Shown here in pieces: positions 35,440 to 48,314 of a DNA stretch of 64,000 nt. The stretch comes from Cerrena zonata (Eukaryota > Basidiomycota > Agaricomycetes > Polyporales > Cerrenaceae). Numbering within the stretch: the stretch's first letter is position 1; each line of letters opens with the position of its first letter. The stretch covers positions 558,001 through 622,000 of the forward strand of contig JASBNA010000002.1 in the NCBI GenBank assembly GCA_038087015.1, read 5' to 3'. A model generated the notes under the pieces. The model saw nothing but the letters and a program-made list of their open reading frames with translations. It ran no database searches and had not been told where the DNA came from. Position numbers and translations under genes: made by a program.

Positions 35440-37796
35440 CTACGGGTGATCAAGGAATTTCGCATGCCCGATTTCCAGGATCATTCGGTTTCGGAGATAT
35501 GGCATATGTCTTTGCTGGAACGCAAACACTTCTTCGCCTCTCGACAGCGACTCGAGGAACTGGCATGTAAACACACCACAATCGTAGCCGTTTTCTTGTT
35601 GAGGTATCTCCTGTATATATCCGGTCAATACAAATAGGTATGTCGATCATTTTGAAATAACGTACATCCATCCAATAGTTTTCCCAGCCTGTAAAGTCGA
35701 ATGGTTTCTTTTTTTTATCCTGGTGTTCGGAGTTCAAGTAGTCTCGTAAGTGCTATAGGCGAAGAAAGTCAAAACGATGTAAATATAGATTTACGATGGA
35801 TGCCTCTTACCTGATAGACATAGTCACGACAGGTGCCCATGCTGTCGTAGAACTCTATCCGTTTTTTCCGGAAGTTGATAGTAGCAGCGGTCCAATGGGC
35901 ATTACCATGGTTTATCGGTATTAGGATGACGTCTTTCGAGAAGATATCGATCTACGGATTCACGTTATTAACACACTGATTCGAATGAAGGTCGGCTCAA
36001 AATGAATGATTACCTTTTTCGTCCATTTCGCGAGTCTAGCCTTCTGATATCCATCTTGGGTGAGCTTCGTCCAGAAGAACGTGTTGAAATAATGAGCGTT
36101 CAACGGTGACCGTTGACCTTTGACGGCCTTGCCAGCATTCTCCTTGCCACCTTCTGACCTCGATAGGATCATCTGTCCGTAGAAGTTGATAATCTCATCA
36201 TTCAACCACTGGCCTGGTCTCAACCGCGAAATATCCCGATCATTGACCTGCTCTCTTCCACACGACGCAATAACCCCCCGCTTGCAAAGTAAAGCCTTCA
36301 CTTTGGCCGCATCTTCTTCTCCCATTGCTGTTGGAAGTTCTGGGCGTAGTCGCCTGTCGATTTCTGCATCCTTGCTCTTTCGTAGTACATTAAGTTGATC
36401 GAGACTTGGAGTGAAGATATGAGGTAGTGGCGCACTAAAGCAGATCATAAGTGATATTCCAGAACACACTGCATGATAACTTACGTCTCTTGCGTACGTT
36501 TCGCCCTCCACAGCGCACGTCGTACAAAATCCAAGTCATCCTACGGCGGCGTAAGGACACGTTACATCAGACAAGACAATTAAACCTACAGAATGCCTGC
36601 GATTTGATTCGGCGGACCGGGGTTCACGGAGGTTGGCAAAAGAACGCGATGCTAAACCGTAGCGGTGAGTAGAGACACATGCCCGTTCAAAACTGTAAAC
36701 CTACGAGACAGAGGTCTTCCCGCCTCTACTTCAGCTATCTTCTTGCTATAAGACAGCCAATCTAATAGATGGGTCAGCGACATGCACATGTGATTGACTG
36801 ATGTATGTACCTTTGAACTCATCATAATCACCCCCATAGCCTGCAGAAAAGTCTTAGTTGGATGTCAGATAGGTGGACATTATGACATACCGGAAGCCCT
36901 CTTCAGCTTATAGAGCCTCGTTGTCATTTCATCCATTTCATCATGTAGCTGTACTACATTCTCCGCCACCTTCTTCTTATGCTGTTATAGTATACGTTTA
37001 AGAATGTATTCCCCGTTGAAATTTTTGAATCGTGTTCTTACCTCGTTATGGTATATATGTTTCCGCCCACGAAACTTCTGCATCCCTTCTCTTCTCTTAA
37101 GATCATTCTCCATTTTTTCAAATGCGGCATCTAAGTCGGATCGTAATGAGGATGCTGTGAGAAAATCGGAAGAATGTCTTGAGCTAGGAGCTGATGAACT
37201 CATGGGAGGTGATGGTAGACCTGCGTAGAACCTCGTCTCATCTTTTTTCTCCTTGCTACCACCCGCCCCAGTGTCGTTGAAAGCAGATATCGGGACTGAA
37301 CGATCGGACCCATTCGATGTTCGGCCTGGTGGCGGACCAGAACGTTTGGTCCGTTGCGGTGGTTGTGAGGGCCCAGCAACGGGTTGTTGCGTGTGTGGTT
37401 TGAATGAAGGTTTTGAAGAGATGATGCGTTTTGGAGGTGGTGGTGGAGGCGGGGCCATATTCGAGACTGTGGGGTGCGTTGGATTCGGGGGCGTAGTTCG
37501 TGTTGGTGTGGTGTCGGTGTCATCGTCTGCATTCTTCCAGCCTTGCGTTTGTCAAATGTTGAGAGATGAATATTTGCCTCGGTAGTATATTAGATATACA
37601 TACCTTTCGTTAAAGCATGGTAAGTTTCCTTGAAAAGTTCGAACCCCATGGTTCCTAGTGCACACCAGCGTTCAAGAAGGGCTCCAGATTCGACTTGCTG
37701 AGCAGGGTAGGTAACGTAAGGTCTACGCGCTGCTTTACGTGCACGAAGCGGAAGAAGTTCCTCAGTTGCTGGTCTTTTCAAGGGGTTCATGGACAA
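35440..37796 (-). CDS. ULP1: Ulp1-type SUMO protease
   Basis: C48 cysteine protease that matures SUMO and removes it from targets at the nuclear envelope. Eleven exons (37604-37796, 37042-37541, 36891-36981, 36811-36840, 36705-36761, 36590-36651, 36485-36540, 36014-36434, 35811-35951, 35666-35752, 35440-35610) sum to 602 residues with consistent phases. The non-catalytic half has a basic start (LKRPATEELLPLRARKAARR), a poly-Pro segment (MAPPPPPPPKRI) and a coiled stretch. The protease begins at RLRPGQWLNDEIINFYGQMI; the triad is His in LIPINHGNAHWTAATI, Asp in RIEFYDSMGT and Cys in ENGYDCGVFTCQFLESL, with the Gln of PQQENG as oxyanion residue. Introns flanking the small sixth exon use GTAGGT donors. 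Its first exon is related to that of the orphan gene at 28.8 kb. Confidence 0.95.
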
Positions 37797-39496
37797 GATG
37801 ACAGCGTGACGGCGCGGGGTCCGTATGAAACAGGTTGATAGAAAGTTGGTTCAGTAAAATGAAGCTTTGAATGCCGATCTCAGGGGTAGTTCGACGTCGA
37901 TCGACGTAGCCTCTCTGTAGCTTCTTGCGGATAGAGTGTGAGTAGATGAGCCTTCTGTGTTTATGTTTCGCCAGAGAAGACTCTCTGCAAGCAAGCGGTA
38001 TAACGTGGACAGAGGACTTTAGTGTTTGGGTGTGGTGGGAACGTCGTGACACAAGGAGAAGATGGTGGCCAGTAGGCGTCTACGACCGTCAGAGCTGTGC
38101 TGACTTTGCCGCCCATAGAGCTAAGCAGTAACGGTATGTAAGTCGAAATTGAATATGCATACAACTCATGGATGGTCTTAAGTTGAGATCTTCAGGGGCA
38201 GTATACGGAGCTCATTTAATACAATAGGAAAGAGCCAAGATATTGATATAGCGCCCTCAAAGAAAGTTACTCGTCTTAGTGCGCATCTAGACTTATTCAG
38301 CTCTTACTGCTACTAGGCCGTGACCTCGAATCGGAACTTGACGATGCGATACCCAAGGACCGCTAGCATGCGCACCATCCAGTAAACCTAGAGGGAAGTC
38401 TGATAGACTCTCTAGTGAGAATGGTAGCATTAACGCACAAGACCTAGACCACTGAGCACCGGCACGCATCTTGATACTGTGAACATCATGCATGATGAAG
38501 GAAGATGGAACGTTAAATAAGACGTGTAGAGCATCCAAGGGAAGCCCGGTGACACCGAACACATATCCCGTAGTCACCGGAGCATGTAGTATGACATAGT
38601 ATAAGCCATAATGGCGACACGAATAGATTTCGGACTGTTCAAGTACCGTTGTCTTGAGGCCAAGGTCATGCTTCAGAATAGCAGACCGGAAAATGAGAGA
38701 ATAGCTTGGACACCGATACCACCCGTATGGTGCAATATAGTCCAAAAGACGAAGGATCAATAAATCCATGGCTACACCACCATTCCATGTATTCCATCTT
38801 GTTCTCCTCCGATAACCTGACGAGCAGAATTGGCGTTAGAGCGGTGAAAGTAACATATCAACAGCTGAATTACACACCGATGATACAGATATGGGGTGAT
38901 ATGGGGCACCCATTGGATCCTGATAGAACACTGAGGAGCTATGACGGGAACGCAATTCTCACTGACAGAATTTATCCGTAGGCCTGGCGCTGTCAAGGAT
39001 TGGAATTTTACCAGGACAGTCGGCAGGTCCTGCGAAAGCCAGTCCTGACCGCAGCAGTAGACCCTCGCCAAGGCTTATCGAAAGCATGGTCTAAAGAAGA
39101 AATAGATAATGGTGGATACACGCAGAAACTTACGAAAGCTGTAAGACAGATAGATAGGCGAGGGGAATGCAAAAGGCATGGTGGTTGAGGTGAAATGGCA
39201 GTGGCGGAGGGCAAGTTGCCAAAAGCGGACCGCCGAGGCGGTAGTGGTATGATGTCCGGGAGGTCTGGGAGGGTGCTTGCAACGGCTCACCTCCTGACTC
39301 AGTTCCTCTTAGTTCTTCCGATTTATTCCTCCTGGGCTTATCGACTTCACACGTTCCATTGCACATATAAGACCTCCTGAGAGTGTGTATTTGTAACTTC
39401 TAACTCTCATCCAGTGACTAGTATCCGTAAACCACTAGTCTCCAAGACCTTCTACCAAGACATCCATTGTATTCACCCTCACACGCCACAGTCAGC
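37797..39496. other. Divergent intergenic region with one long unexplained ORF
   Basis: 1,700 bases between ULP1 and the Yippee gene, read divergently. A 158-codon ORF on the minus strand (38293-38769, ATG start) is longer than expected by chance, but its product shows no motif I know and no neighbouring exons. Not annotated as a gene. Confidence 0.35.
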
Positions 39497-40007
39497 ATGG
39501 GCATGCGATACAGACGTTACCTCGCCGGAAGCCGCATTTACGGCTGCTCGAATTGCAGGACGCACCTGGCCACGATAAACTCGATGATATCTAGGGTATG
39601 TATGCACATGTGGAGGGTCGGAATCGCCTCAACTCATCTTTGTAATCTTGCAGGCCTTCAACGGGCAGCATGGTCGTGCCTACCTATTCGACGGAGTGTG
39701 AGTCCCCTATCAAATTGTACTCTCTATGATATGTATATTGAATAATCCTCTCTAGTGTCAATGTCATCGAGGGCGATCCTAACGACCGCCAGATGACCAC
39801 GGGAAACCACACCGTACGCGATATCTACTGCGTCAAGTGTGGCACGACCCTTGGGTGGAAATACGTACGCATAGATTCTATATCATTCTTCGTTCGACGC
39901 CCGAACTAAACCCGCGCTCAATTTAGGACCGAGCCTATGAGCCTTCACAGAAATACAAGGAAGGCAAATACATCCTCGAGCGAAATCTACTGATCGACGT
40001 ACAGTGA
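39497..40007 (+). CDS. Yippee-like zinc-binding protein
   Basis: Four exons (39497-39595, 39654-39697, 39756-39864, 39927-40007) encode 110 residues, the usual Yippee length. Two CxxC pairs form the zinc site: [11 protein letters not shown] near the N-terminus and [19 protein letters not shown] near the C-terminus. Between them lie [14 protein letters not shown] and [20 protein letters not shown], the core of the family, and the end reads [18 protein letters not shown]. Yippee proteins share a fold with cereblon CULT and MIS18 domains and occur throughout eukaryotes; the molecular role in fungi is unclear. Start chosen at the first ATG in frame; all phases agree. Confidence 0.94.
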
Positions 40008-41588
40008 ACGACCCGGGTCGCAACCCAGTTCAAATACCCCTCATCGCTGTATTGCGGTTGAAACGGTCACCCTGTCGCTCTGGTCCCTGGTATCGTGCTC
40101 ACATCCATCACAAACCACTAATATCGTCATTTCCGACACAACATACGCTATCGCTCCCGGCAAGTCTCGTTCCAGACATTCTGCTCTTGCGATATACCTT
40201 TGTACCAACAGACTCCCCCATTTGGCGGGTGACATCCATACGTTTCGAGGTTGGGACTGAGGCGCAGAGTTAGTTCTTTCGCCCCTCAATAATTCACCCC
40301 ATCCTCTCCCCCCACACCTTATACCTCACCAAACGTCACGATCGTTTGGCCAGGTTGTAACCATTACCCAGGAACAATGCTGTTCCTAGACGATTATCTC
40401 CGCATCCACCTCTCATAGAGCTCCGAGCTTCCGAATCGTTTTTGTTCCATAGCATCCAAGACTTTCAAGTTTCTACCACGTTATCATATGGTATCTGGTA
40501 TTGTATTCTGGCTAGGTATATACAGGGTTCCGTTACACAGTCACTGAGCATTACCATCATCCGCACATGATTTGCAGAATGTATGTTATGCTCATCGATA
40601 CAATTTATTACATATGCTACACCATGGAGCGCAATGTGTGATGCACATTGCTAGATTGATAAGATACGAGAGATACGAAGAGTTATCTGAATCTTTGGAA
40701 AGCTTAAATTCGAACTCCCACTAATGGCGTTAGCGGATCAGGTGTTTTGGGCCATCGCGTTCTTCTGTGCCTCACGTTAATGACCACGCCCAGATTCATT
40801 TGGAGAGCCAAGCATTGCGAGTCCATACGAGGAATGTGGCTATCCGAAAGCTGACTGATATATGTTACCACAGCATGATCTGGTCCGCAGGCAAGAAGTA
40901 GAAGTTCGTTGGATGTTTCGTGTTGAGTCTCCTCCGCTTGAGAACCTGATTCAACTGTCAGAGTCTTGGTCTGGAGCACTGTGAGACTGTTCTGGTGCCC
41001 CTCTCACCCCAAGAGTGTGGCGGCTCCGAGAAGGTGTCAAGGTGTCGGCCGAGTACGGTCGTCATATGCACGATGACTGATGAGTGAGAACACGAACGAA
41101 GATTCCCGAGCTCATTACTATTGATGATTAGACCGGGGAGCGATCGGTTGGGCGGTGACGAGATATCAAGGAGATATTGGTGCACTGTGTGAATCTTTTG
41201 TTTTGCAACATGGTGAAATGCATATCTCCACATGAAAGGCAGGAGCAGAAAGCAACCAGGACGAGAGAATGCGGAAGGTGTCGGGGGAGAGGCGTGTGGT
41301 AGGATGGAGGGCTTCTATTTCTGGAAATGGATTAGAAGCGGGATGTTTTGGTGTGTTTGGCGCCAGTAAGCCGGTGCGAAATTCATTTCGTTGGGGAAAC
41401 ACCAGCTGTTTGGAAAGCTGCTGCGTCAAAGTTATATACCCCACATCCCTCCTTATCATACCCAGTCCTTTCTTCCACTCGTCTTTATATCAACCAGACC
41501 ACACCAGGCATCGCACCACTCCTCCTTTTTTCCAGAGCAGACCCAGTGCTACCCTCGTACCACTCCTCCATATTGCATCGTCATTGTC
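40008..41588. other. Intergenic, no supported gene
   Basis: About 1.6 kb. Three consecutive minus-strand ORFs (40704-40979, 40958-41233, 41166-41459) lie in different frames and do not join into a recognisable protein. The region could hold an F-box-like or degenerate gene, but I cannot support one. Confidence 0.35.
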
Positions 41589-41965
41589 ATGTCCCAAATG
41601 GGTGAGCACTTTTGCATGTTATACTGCATAGCCGAGCGATGATTGCTCATGTTCTTTCTTTTCTATAAAACCTTTCAGCCACTCTCACTATCACCACTAC
41701 CACCCACTACCCCTCTGCGAAACCCATAGTGTCTTCGCCACTTGCGTCGAACAGCCCTACGCGCATTGCACCTAAACGTACCGGACCCGCGTTCCCTACC
41801 TCGCGGCCACTGCGCCCATTCCCATCCATAAACGCGAATATCTCGTCAGGACCCAGGGGCACCACACCAACTTCGAAACCTACCAAAATAATCGAGCCTC
41901 CTAAAAACTTCCACGGTCAGTGGGTTCTCAACCTCACGCAAGCCGAATTTGGCCGTCAGGACTGA
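41589..41965 (+). CDS. Small Pro/Ser-rich protein, 99 aa, function unknown
   Basis: Exon 1 is 13 bases (ATGTCCCAAATGG, 41589-41601); after a 77-nt intron (GTGAGC...CTTTCAG) exon 2 runs 41679-41965 in phase. The product has a Thr/Ser/Pro-rich body (MSQMATLTITTTHYPSAK; SGPRGTTPTSKPTKIIEPPK) and a less biased end (NFHGQWVLNLTQAEFGRQD). A pyrimidine-rich leader with CCACTC-type repeats precedes it. I recognise no family. Support comes from the clean splice, phase and the compositional shift at the C-terminus. Confidence 0.5.
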
Positions 41966-42835
41966 GCGGACTTTAAGTGGTCTTGAAAGCCACTACGCTC
42001 GTCCTCTGCGCGATCGGTTGTTGGTTGTCGGTCTTGGTCTGCCCCTGTATCGGTGTTTCGTCGTCTCATGTCTCGTCCAGCTTTGCATCTCGTCGAACTC
42101 TGCTCCTTTCCCCTTTTCATCCTATTTCCTCACTTATCGTTCCTATTTCTTCCCCTCATGACCCCCGCATTGTAGAGTTAGATCAAAAGCACGTTTCTCT
42201 TCCTTATTCCAGGGCTCGCATCCTTTCCGTACCTTAGGTCATTGTAACTCGGAGTGTTTTTTCCTCAACTCCCCCTTTTCCTCTTTCTCCCACTCCTCCG
42301 AGTTGGTTGCCCGTCGCTTGGGTTTACGGTCTCCGTTCTATCTCTGCCTCCCTATGGCTTGTCGATAGTCCTCGGTCTGGCTTGTTGTTGTACTATTAGT
42401 TTCTCGATCGTTCTATACCCGCCTATGATGAATCATCATTGATACGACGCCTTTCAACACATATATCTGCGCTCGAATGATAGAAACCTAAGCTGAAACA
42501 TAACAACCCGGGCTCGATATTGATATACGTATATGATACCCCAGGATTGCCCCAGGTTACCCCGCATTGCTTGGGGATACAGAGGACTCGTCAGGTACCT
42601 ACCAACGAGTGGCAAGGGCCAGCCGCACCCGCGAAGCGTTGGGGACGATCTATCGCTTTGGTAAATGAACGGAGGTAAGTGACACTCTCAGTGAAGTCAT
42701 ACCGACGTCAGAGACTACGAACCTACTTGATTGAATCCTCCTAACCCAAAACGGTTCAATCTCTTTCCTCTATACGGCCCACGGGTCGATAGCGCGGTCT
42801 GACTCGGAGTCTCTGTGTACTTTAATCATTAAACC
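41966..42835. other. Intergenic, no supported gene
   Basis: 870 bases, initially CT-rich on the plus strand (42040-42400), probably the 3' UTR of the small gene. Nothing else seen. Confidence 0.4.
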
Positions 42836-44880
42836 TCATACGGGAATATTCGTAAATTCAACTGTCAAAGCTGGGCTCCGCAAAAGGCAAGGTTTGATTG
42901 CAATGAAGAAATAACGACGAATGGATGACCTAACGCAATTAAGCTCTGAAAGAGTGGACATAAGTAAGTCCATGGCCCAAGAAGAAGAATTTGTGAGAAG
43001 TGTATTCTCCCCAAAGTAATACAGGATGACCTCTGTGTCAAGGATGGCGAGGAATATCGTGCCGGAAACCGCAGGGCCCGGTTGGATTGACACCTCCCCG
43101 TTGATGTTGATGACCCAAAAAAGCCAAACTACGCATCGAAGGCCCTCGTGGCGATGGGAATGGATCTGTATCGGCGAGTTTAGGGGTAGAATTTGTATGG
43201 AACTCGGACCTGTATCAAGATTCAAGGGAGAAGCGACACGGAACCTCGATTTAAAGTTCCCGCCTATAGTCTCGAGCTGATTTTGGCTATTCTTGAGTCG
43301 TAAGTGCAATGTAGTAATGAATACTACGTAGCCATTCGTTCTAAATATACTTACATTCTCCCGTCGACAGGCTAATATTAGACTGGTCATACAGAAATAC
43401 TTTAGGATATCGATATTTGTGCCCCTGCAGTTAGGAGATAACTGGATGATGAACCCGTCTGGGGCGGATCTGATGCATAGGAGCAATTCGGGAAGTACGA
43501 CATCTACGAGCTGTGTAAGCGTAGGAAACAAAAAGAATTAGGAGCGGAGAATGACGGGAGATCATTAAGAATACATACCCATGACAGTGTTCTCGCCAAG
43601 AGAGGTAGCATGACTGATGTGAGAATTGTCAACTGCATTCATACAAATCACAGCCCAGATGAAACTCACGCTAACAAAGCACCAGTCAACTGATTGAAGA
43701 GAAGGGATGTGCACTTTGAATGGAGCGAGTGATCAGTGATATGTTTCCCTTGATGACTGTAACGAGAACGTAAAGGATCGTGACTTGCTGATGTCAAGGT
43801 TGGTGATACCGAACCCTACCGATTATGAGACTTCTGCCGAAATGCATAACAAAGTCAGCTTTATAGTTTCGGTCGCATTTCACCCACCGGCACGAGATTT
43901 CCAAGGTAGCTCGTTAACTAAGCAAATCTGAGTCCGAGGAACACACCATCGCGGTTCATGGGGGAGTCACAACATCGGATATAACAACTATCCCGTCGCA
44001 TCGGACTCGGAGATTATCCCAAGCTGGGACTAGAAAGCTTGACAATAGTGTTAATACCAACATCTCTCCGTCTTCGAGAGGACCGCTCGAAGCAGCGTTC
44101 AAAGGAAGACCTACAAGTTGCCGTTCATGTTAATTAACCGACCGCCCATAGATAGTATCTAACTCCATCTCTCCGCCCTCCGCCCCTCCGAGTGACAGGA
44201 ACTCGCTCAGGTCGGGTATAAGACTCCCAACATGATTATCGGGATAGAGTGGGTATTGCTGGTCCCTTTGCGCAGTGAGACATAACGTTAGGAGACCGAT
44301 GTTCGGGGATGGACCTGTTTTCTATTGAGCGACTCCTTTCCTTCGGAGTAGATATGGGCTTCAAGGGTATCGCAGAGGTCGGGAGTACATAAAGGGTGAT
44401 GTGAGTTATAGTGAAGCAAAGGGGATAAGATCATGATACTGTGATCCGGTGAGAGATTGGACAAGTCTTCGAGTAACTTGTACCTGTGAATCTTTACACG
44501 ATTCCGTACAGATCTAAACCTATCCAAGTCAAGGATCAAAAGAAATTCCTTTCGGTGAAGGAGTTAGTGAAGAAACTAAGAGCGTGCTTACCAAAATGTA
44601 GAGACTAATACTCAAGCTAGTCGCATTCCAGATGACCAGGATGAACATAAACCCATCTCACTCGTCCAGGGAGGGACTGAAGTTGTCCCAAGGGACATTG
44701 TCACATCAATCACCATCGTATCAAGTGCAAGATTTGGTTGTGAGGTCCTGGAGGGTACAGGACCATATATACGGCATAATTCAAGCTGATAATTGCACGA
44801 GATAGCAGAAGCCATCAGAACATAAGCGCCATTTCTCAGGTTATCTAAACTCCAGTTCGAGCCCCTTCAAAATGAGGCCG
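42836..44880 (-). CDS. Candidate multi-pass membrane protein gene, exons unresolved or degenerate
   Basis: Several minus-strand pieces look like exons of a membrane protein: FMFILVIWNATSLSISLYIL ending at a GTAAGC donor (about 44590-44650), then LFNQLTGALLA and LTILTSVMLPLLARTLSW between a TGCAG acceptor and a GTATGT donor (about 43580-43720), then LVDVVLPELLLCI after ACACAG (about 43510). A 231-codon open frame follows to 42836 and is very unlikely by chance. I could not join these into one continuous frame, and stops fall between some pieces, so the gene may be degenerate, mis-sequenced or simply mis-parsed. Family not recognised; Agaricomycetes have many unnamed multi-pass proteins. Confidence 0.28.
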
Positions 44881-47800
44881 ACACGAGGCTCCGGGTCGTT
44901 TTAGGCGGGTGAATTTGCCGGATAACCTATCCTGGTCTTTAGATATGGGTCTAAATTGGTCTACGCAACCTTCAGAATGAAAGCAATGGTCTTGTAGGAC
45001 GGTAAGAGAGGAGATCGCGGTGGGAGAGAACGTTGTGGGTGTATAGTGGACTAAAGCTTCCTCGATCGCGTATGTAAAGGATCGAGAGATCTAAGATGCG
45101 GCGTCGGTTAGACGCTCCCGTAGCTGCGCCATGTATTTAAGATGTAAACGGTCTTCAATTCGTGGGAGTTAAAGTGTTTTTATTCTTGACGTTAATGTCG
45201 AAAGAACATGGTCCTTCTCTTTCCTTTCGAGGCCTCGTCGGCATTGTACCATGTTTCTAGCAATTCCTCGAAGCTACGTCGACGTTTCTCACCGAAGCAT
45301 GCGCTCACACTTTTACAGTTGCAAATAGCCACCAAAGGGATTTACTCGATGGATATAAATATCTGGCCGTCGAATGTCCCAAGTTGCGGCCAAAACTCAA
45401 TGTAAGCCCCTCTACTCCATTCGTCGACGCTCATTCGCTCTATAGAGGTCGTGTGCTCAACCCAGGGCACACCTTTTGTTCCGATGACGATCATTACTTT
45501 CCGCCCAAAGCAAACAGATATATCAGATATCTGCTTACGTGGCAAGTAACCATCCGGTCAATGGACATTCCTTGGTCCTTCCATGCATAAACCTCCGAGG
45601 GCGACCCTGCATAATTGAACCAACCTGAGCGGTCGGTCCGTCGAACGTATGAACACGCAGAGACTTAGCGTCATGTGTCGTTCCACCGACTCTTCCACTC
45701 CGCCTGTACCGCATCATTAGGTGACGCGCTGCATGGAGAGAATACGGAAGTAGTTTATATAGACTGTATGTGTACCCTTTGGAAGCTTCCAGACATGCTT
45801 TTGAAGGGTCCTCAACATACGTTCTATAAGCTCCCCTCCTCCCTGCACCCGAGCTTGTATTTCGAGGGCACAATCTTAGTGACGCCCTACACCCTTGTAA
45901 TGTAGTACGCCTGGAAGCTCATTTGAGCTCTCTGCGCGTGACAATCGACTCCCCTTATGTCCATAAGGCATATGGTCCTTCGTGCAGGAATGCGACTTCC
46001 ACCGTATTAGGTTCGACAACAGACAGGGTCTTGTTCGTTGTGCAGGACTGTCAGTCTCCGGAGGTCCTTTATCTGTCCGAGGCTTCTCACGCCTTGTTCT
46101 CCTTGGACATGGTATCCTTTGTCTTGACTTTTAATTAAAGAGAGGCTCCCAGCGTTCAGAACTCCGATAGGCATTCCTTTCGAATGTCTATACTTGCCGG
46201 GGCTCCGCATATTTCACCACGGGCCATAAACCATATGGGCCTCGGCCTTGTAGGCATAGCAGAACCCTAGCGCCTCAAGGCATGCAAGGTCCATGCAGAC
46301 ATGCATGGCTTGCTCGGTACTTGTAGACTCGCGCGCGGCAGAAGGAGTGTCGACAAAGGGGAACTGCTTTAGAACGGCGACTTGGGAATGGGAGATAAAC
46401 TCCCGGCCGGTTGCTGTATGTGTGGTGTGGTGTTTAAACCTACCGGAGCCGAGTCGAAAGTGGGTACCTGTGATTTGGGAGGATGACATGAGACTTTGAG
46501 ACACTTGCGCCGGCGGGAGTTCGACGCCCTGTGTTGGGCCCTGAACCTGAATTCATTATGGGGTTTTGCATGCGATGCATTCAGCTTTACCGTTTATGCG
46601 GAGCCTGTTTCTTGATGAAAATCATTTACTTATGCAACTCTTTATAGATGTGGGTTGGGATGTTTAGTTGTTGTGTCGTTGCGCATTACATCAGCTATCA
46701 AAAGTCTACCCCTGATTTGTATGCTGTTCTTACGGCGAAAATTGAATTCATTGGGGTTGGTTGGAATTGTTGTGGCCGTTGCGGGAACTGCCCAGTGTAC
46801 GGACATTTATGTTTCCCCCAACCGGATACCGAGATCGCCACTGCTTGAGATCTGGCTCGGACGGAATTTGGACTTTTGAAACAGTTCTTCTTTGGCGATG
46901 TCCCTGATTACTGCCGAGCCTAGAAAACATAGCGGACACAGCCTTGGCCACATGCTGAGTGCAATACATTTTGTTCGTGTCTAGTCCGAACATATACCAA
47001 ATGTTTCGCTGTACGGAGTCTATTGGTCGTTTCGTATATTTATCATGCGTGCGTCGCTGCTTTGAATGACGCCAGCTGTACACACTGGTCTCCTTGACAA
47101 TAATCGTGAATCATTGTTTGCACGTTTAATGCCATGCCTTGATGTCTACCGTATGTTTTCCACTACCGAGGCATTGTTGGCAATTCGTTTAGATATCGTT
47201 CCCGAGTCCGTGTGCGGCCGGTGTTGTTGAATTGACACCAGGCTCAAAATTTGCGGTAGACAAATGGCAATAGGAGCGGATGGCTAATTTGAGAATACAA
47301 AGACTCGCTACTTATTGCTGGAAGCACCGGTAGAGCAAGTTCTATCGGAGGGAGTGGAGAGATCTGAGATCGATTCTGTGGTTCTTTCGTCCCGATCGTA
47401 TCGTATCGTGTCTAGCTGTTGGCAAAACCGCCCACCGGTGATCATTCTCTTGTTCGACAAAAGCAAATGGGGCTCCGGGGTGCTAAAGATTGGGTACAAG
47501 TCATAGGTAATCGTAAATGTGTCGTACAAGATGGAGATAATGAGATAAAGGATGACAAAGGGCCATGCTGAAGGGGTTCTACCTGTGAGGAAGTGACATG
47601 GAAAAGCAGCTGAGGTGTAGGTTGCAGTGTCAGAGGAACAGGAGTCCGAGAGCCGGAGCGAACAAGAGAGCTGTGGGTGGACTGGACCTATCTGATGACG
47701 TTGGGACATAGGATGTCAGAAAGAGTGTGCCTTGCGAGAGGTAGTTGGGAATGGAGAGGAGTGTATCACTTTGTGGCTCACATGATGCTGTGTGTCGAAA

Positions 47801-48314
47801 AAGGAAAAAGCGAGGAGGGGGTCATTTACGTACGGTGTGTGGGAGGGCTGAGGAGAGTTGAGAATTGGTCAGGCGCGGGGATGGCCGTCGAAATAAAAGA
47901 CGACATAGGGTGGCCGGGGAGCGCCGGTGCGGGCGGTAGAGAGGAGGGGGCCATGGACTAGTGGGACTGCGGTATGAGAGCCAGAGCCAGAGCCAGTGCC
48001 AGTGCCAGTGACCAGAGCCAGTTCGAGTGAGCCAGTGTCCGTGTCCGCGTCCAGTGTCCTAAGTGTCTACTGGCAGCATAGCCCTCTCTATTCTATCATC
48101 TCTCTCTCTTGCTCACGACTCTCATCCTCCTCAGCTCCATCTCCGGCTTCACCAACGCCGCCTTTGCTCGCTTTTACGACCTTCGACGAATCTGACGACA
48201 TTCGGTTCTCACTCTTCCTCCCTTTCGCTTACTCCATCTCCTATTCTCTTCGCATCGACTTTTTCTCTCTCGTTACTCTACTTTCTGCTCCACCTTTCCC
48301 CGTAACGCACTAGA
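44881..48314. other. Gene-poor stretch
   Basis: About 3.4 kb before the Ras gene. Short ORFs on both strands (e.g. 45535-45873 minus, 46214-46504 minus, 47308-47709 minus) have no motifs, no coherent splicing and mixed frames. Apart from the short tandem repeat at about 47976-48030 and the CT-rich Ras leader (48080-48300), nothing could be supported. Confidence 0.4.
47976..48030 (+). repeat. Hexanucleotide tandem repeat, CCAGAG/CCAGTG
   Basis: Consecutive six-base units GAGCCA shift to GTGCCA (about three copies of each, then degenerate copies), visible around 47976-48030 with weaker echoes to 48060. It lies about 290 bases upstream of the Ras start, in the likely promoter or 5' UTR. Confidence 0.8.

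Noticed and set aside
38293..38769. 158-codon minus-strand ORF with an ATG start
   Set aside because: No recognisable domain, no adjoining exons with matching phase, and in a 64-kb six-frame search an ORF of this size can occur by chance. Kept as a note inside the intergenic entry.
40704..41459. Three overlapping minus-strand ORFs that might be exons of one gene
   Set aside because: They lie in different frames, no GT/AG pair joined them in phase and no family motif appeared.
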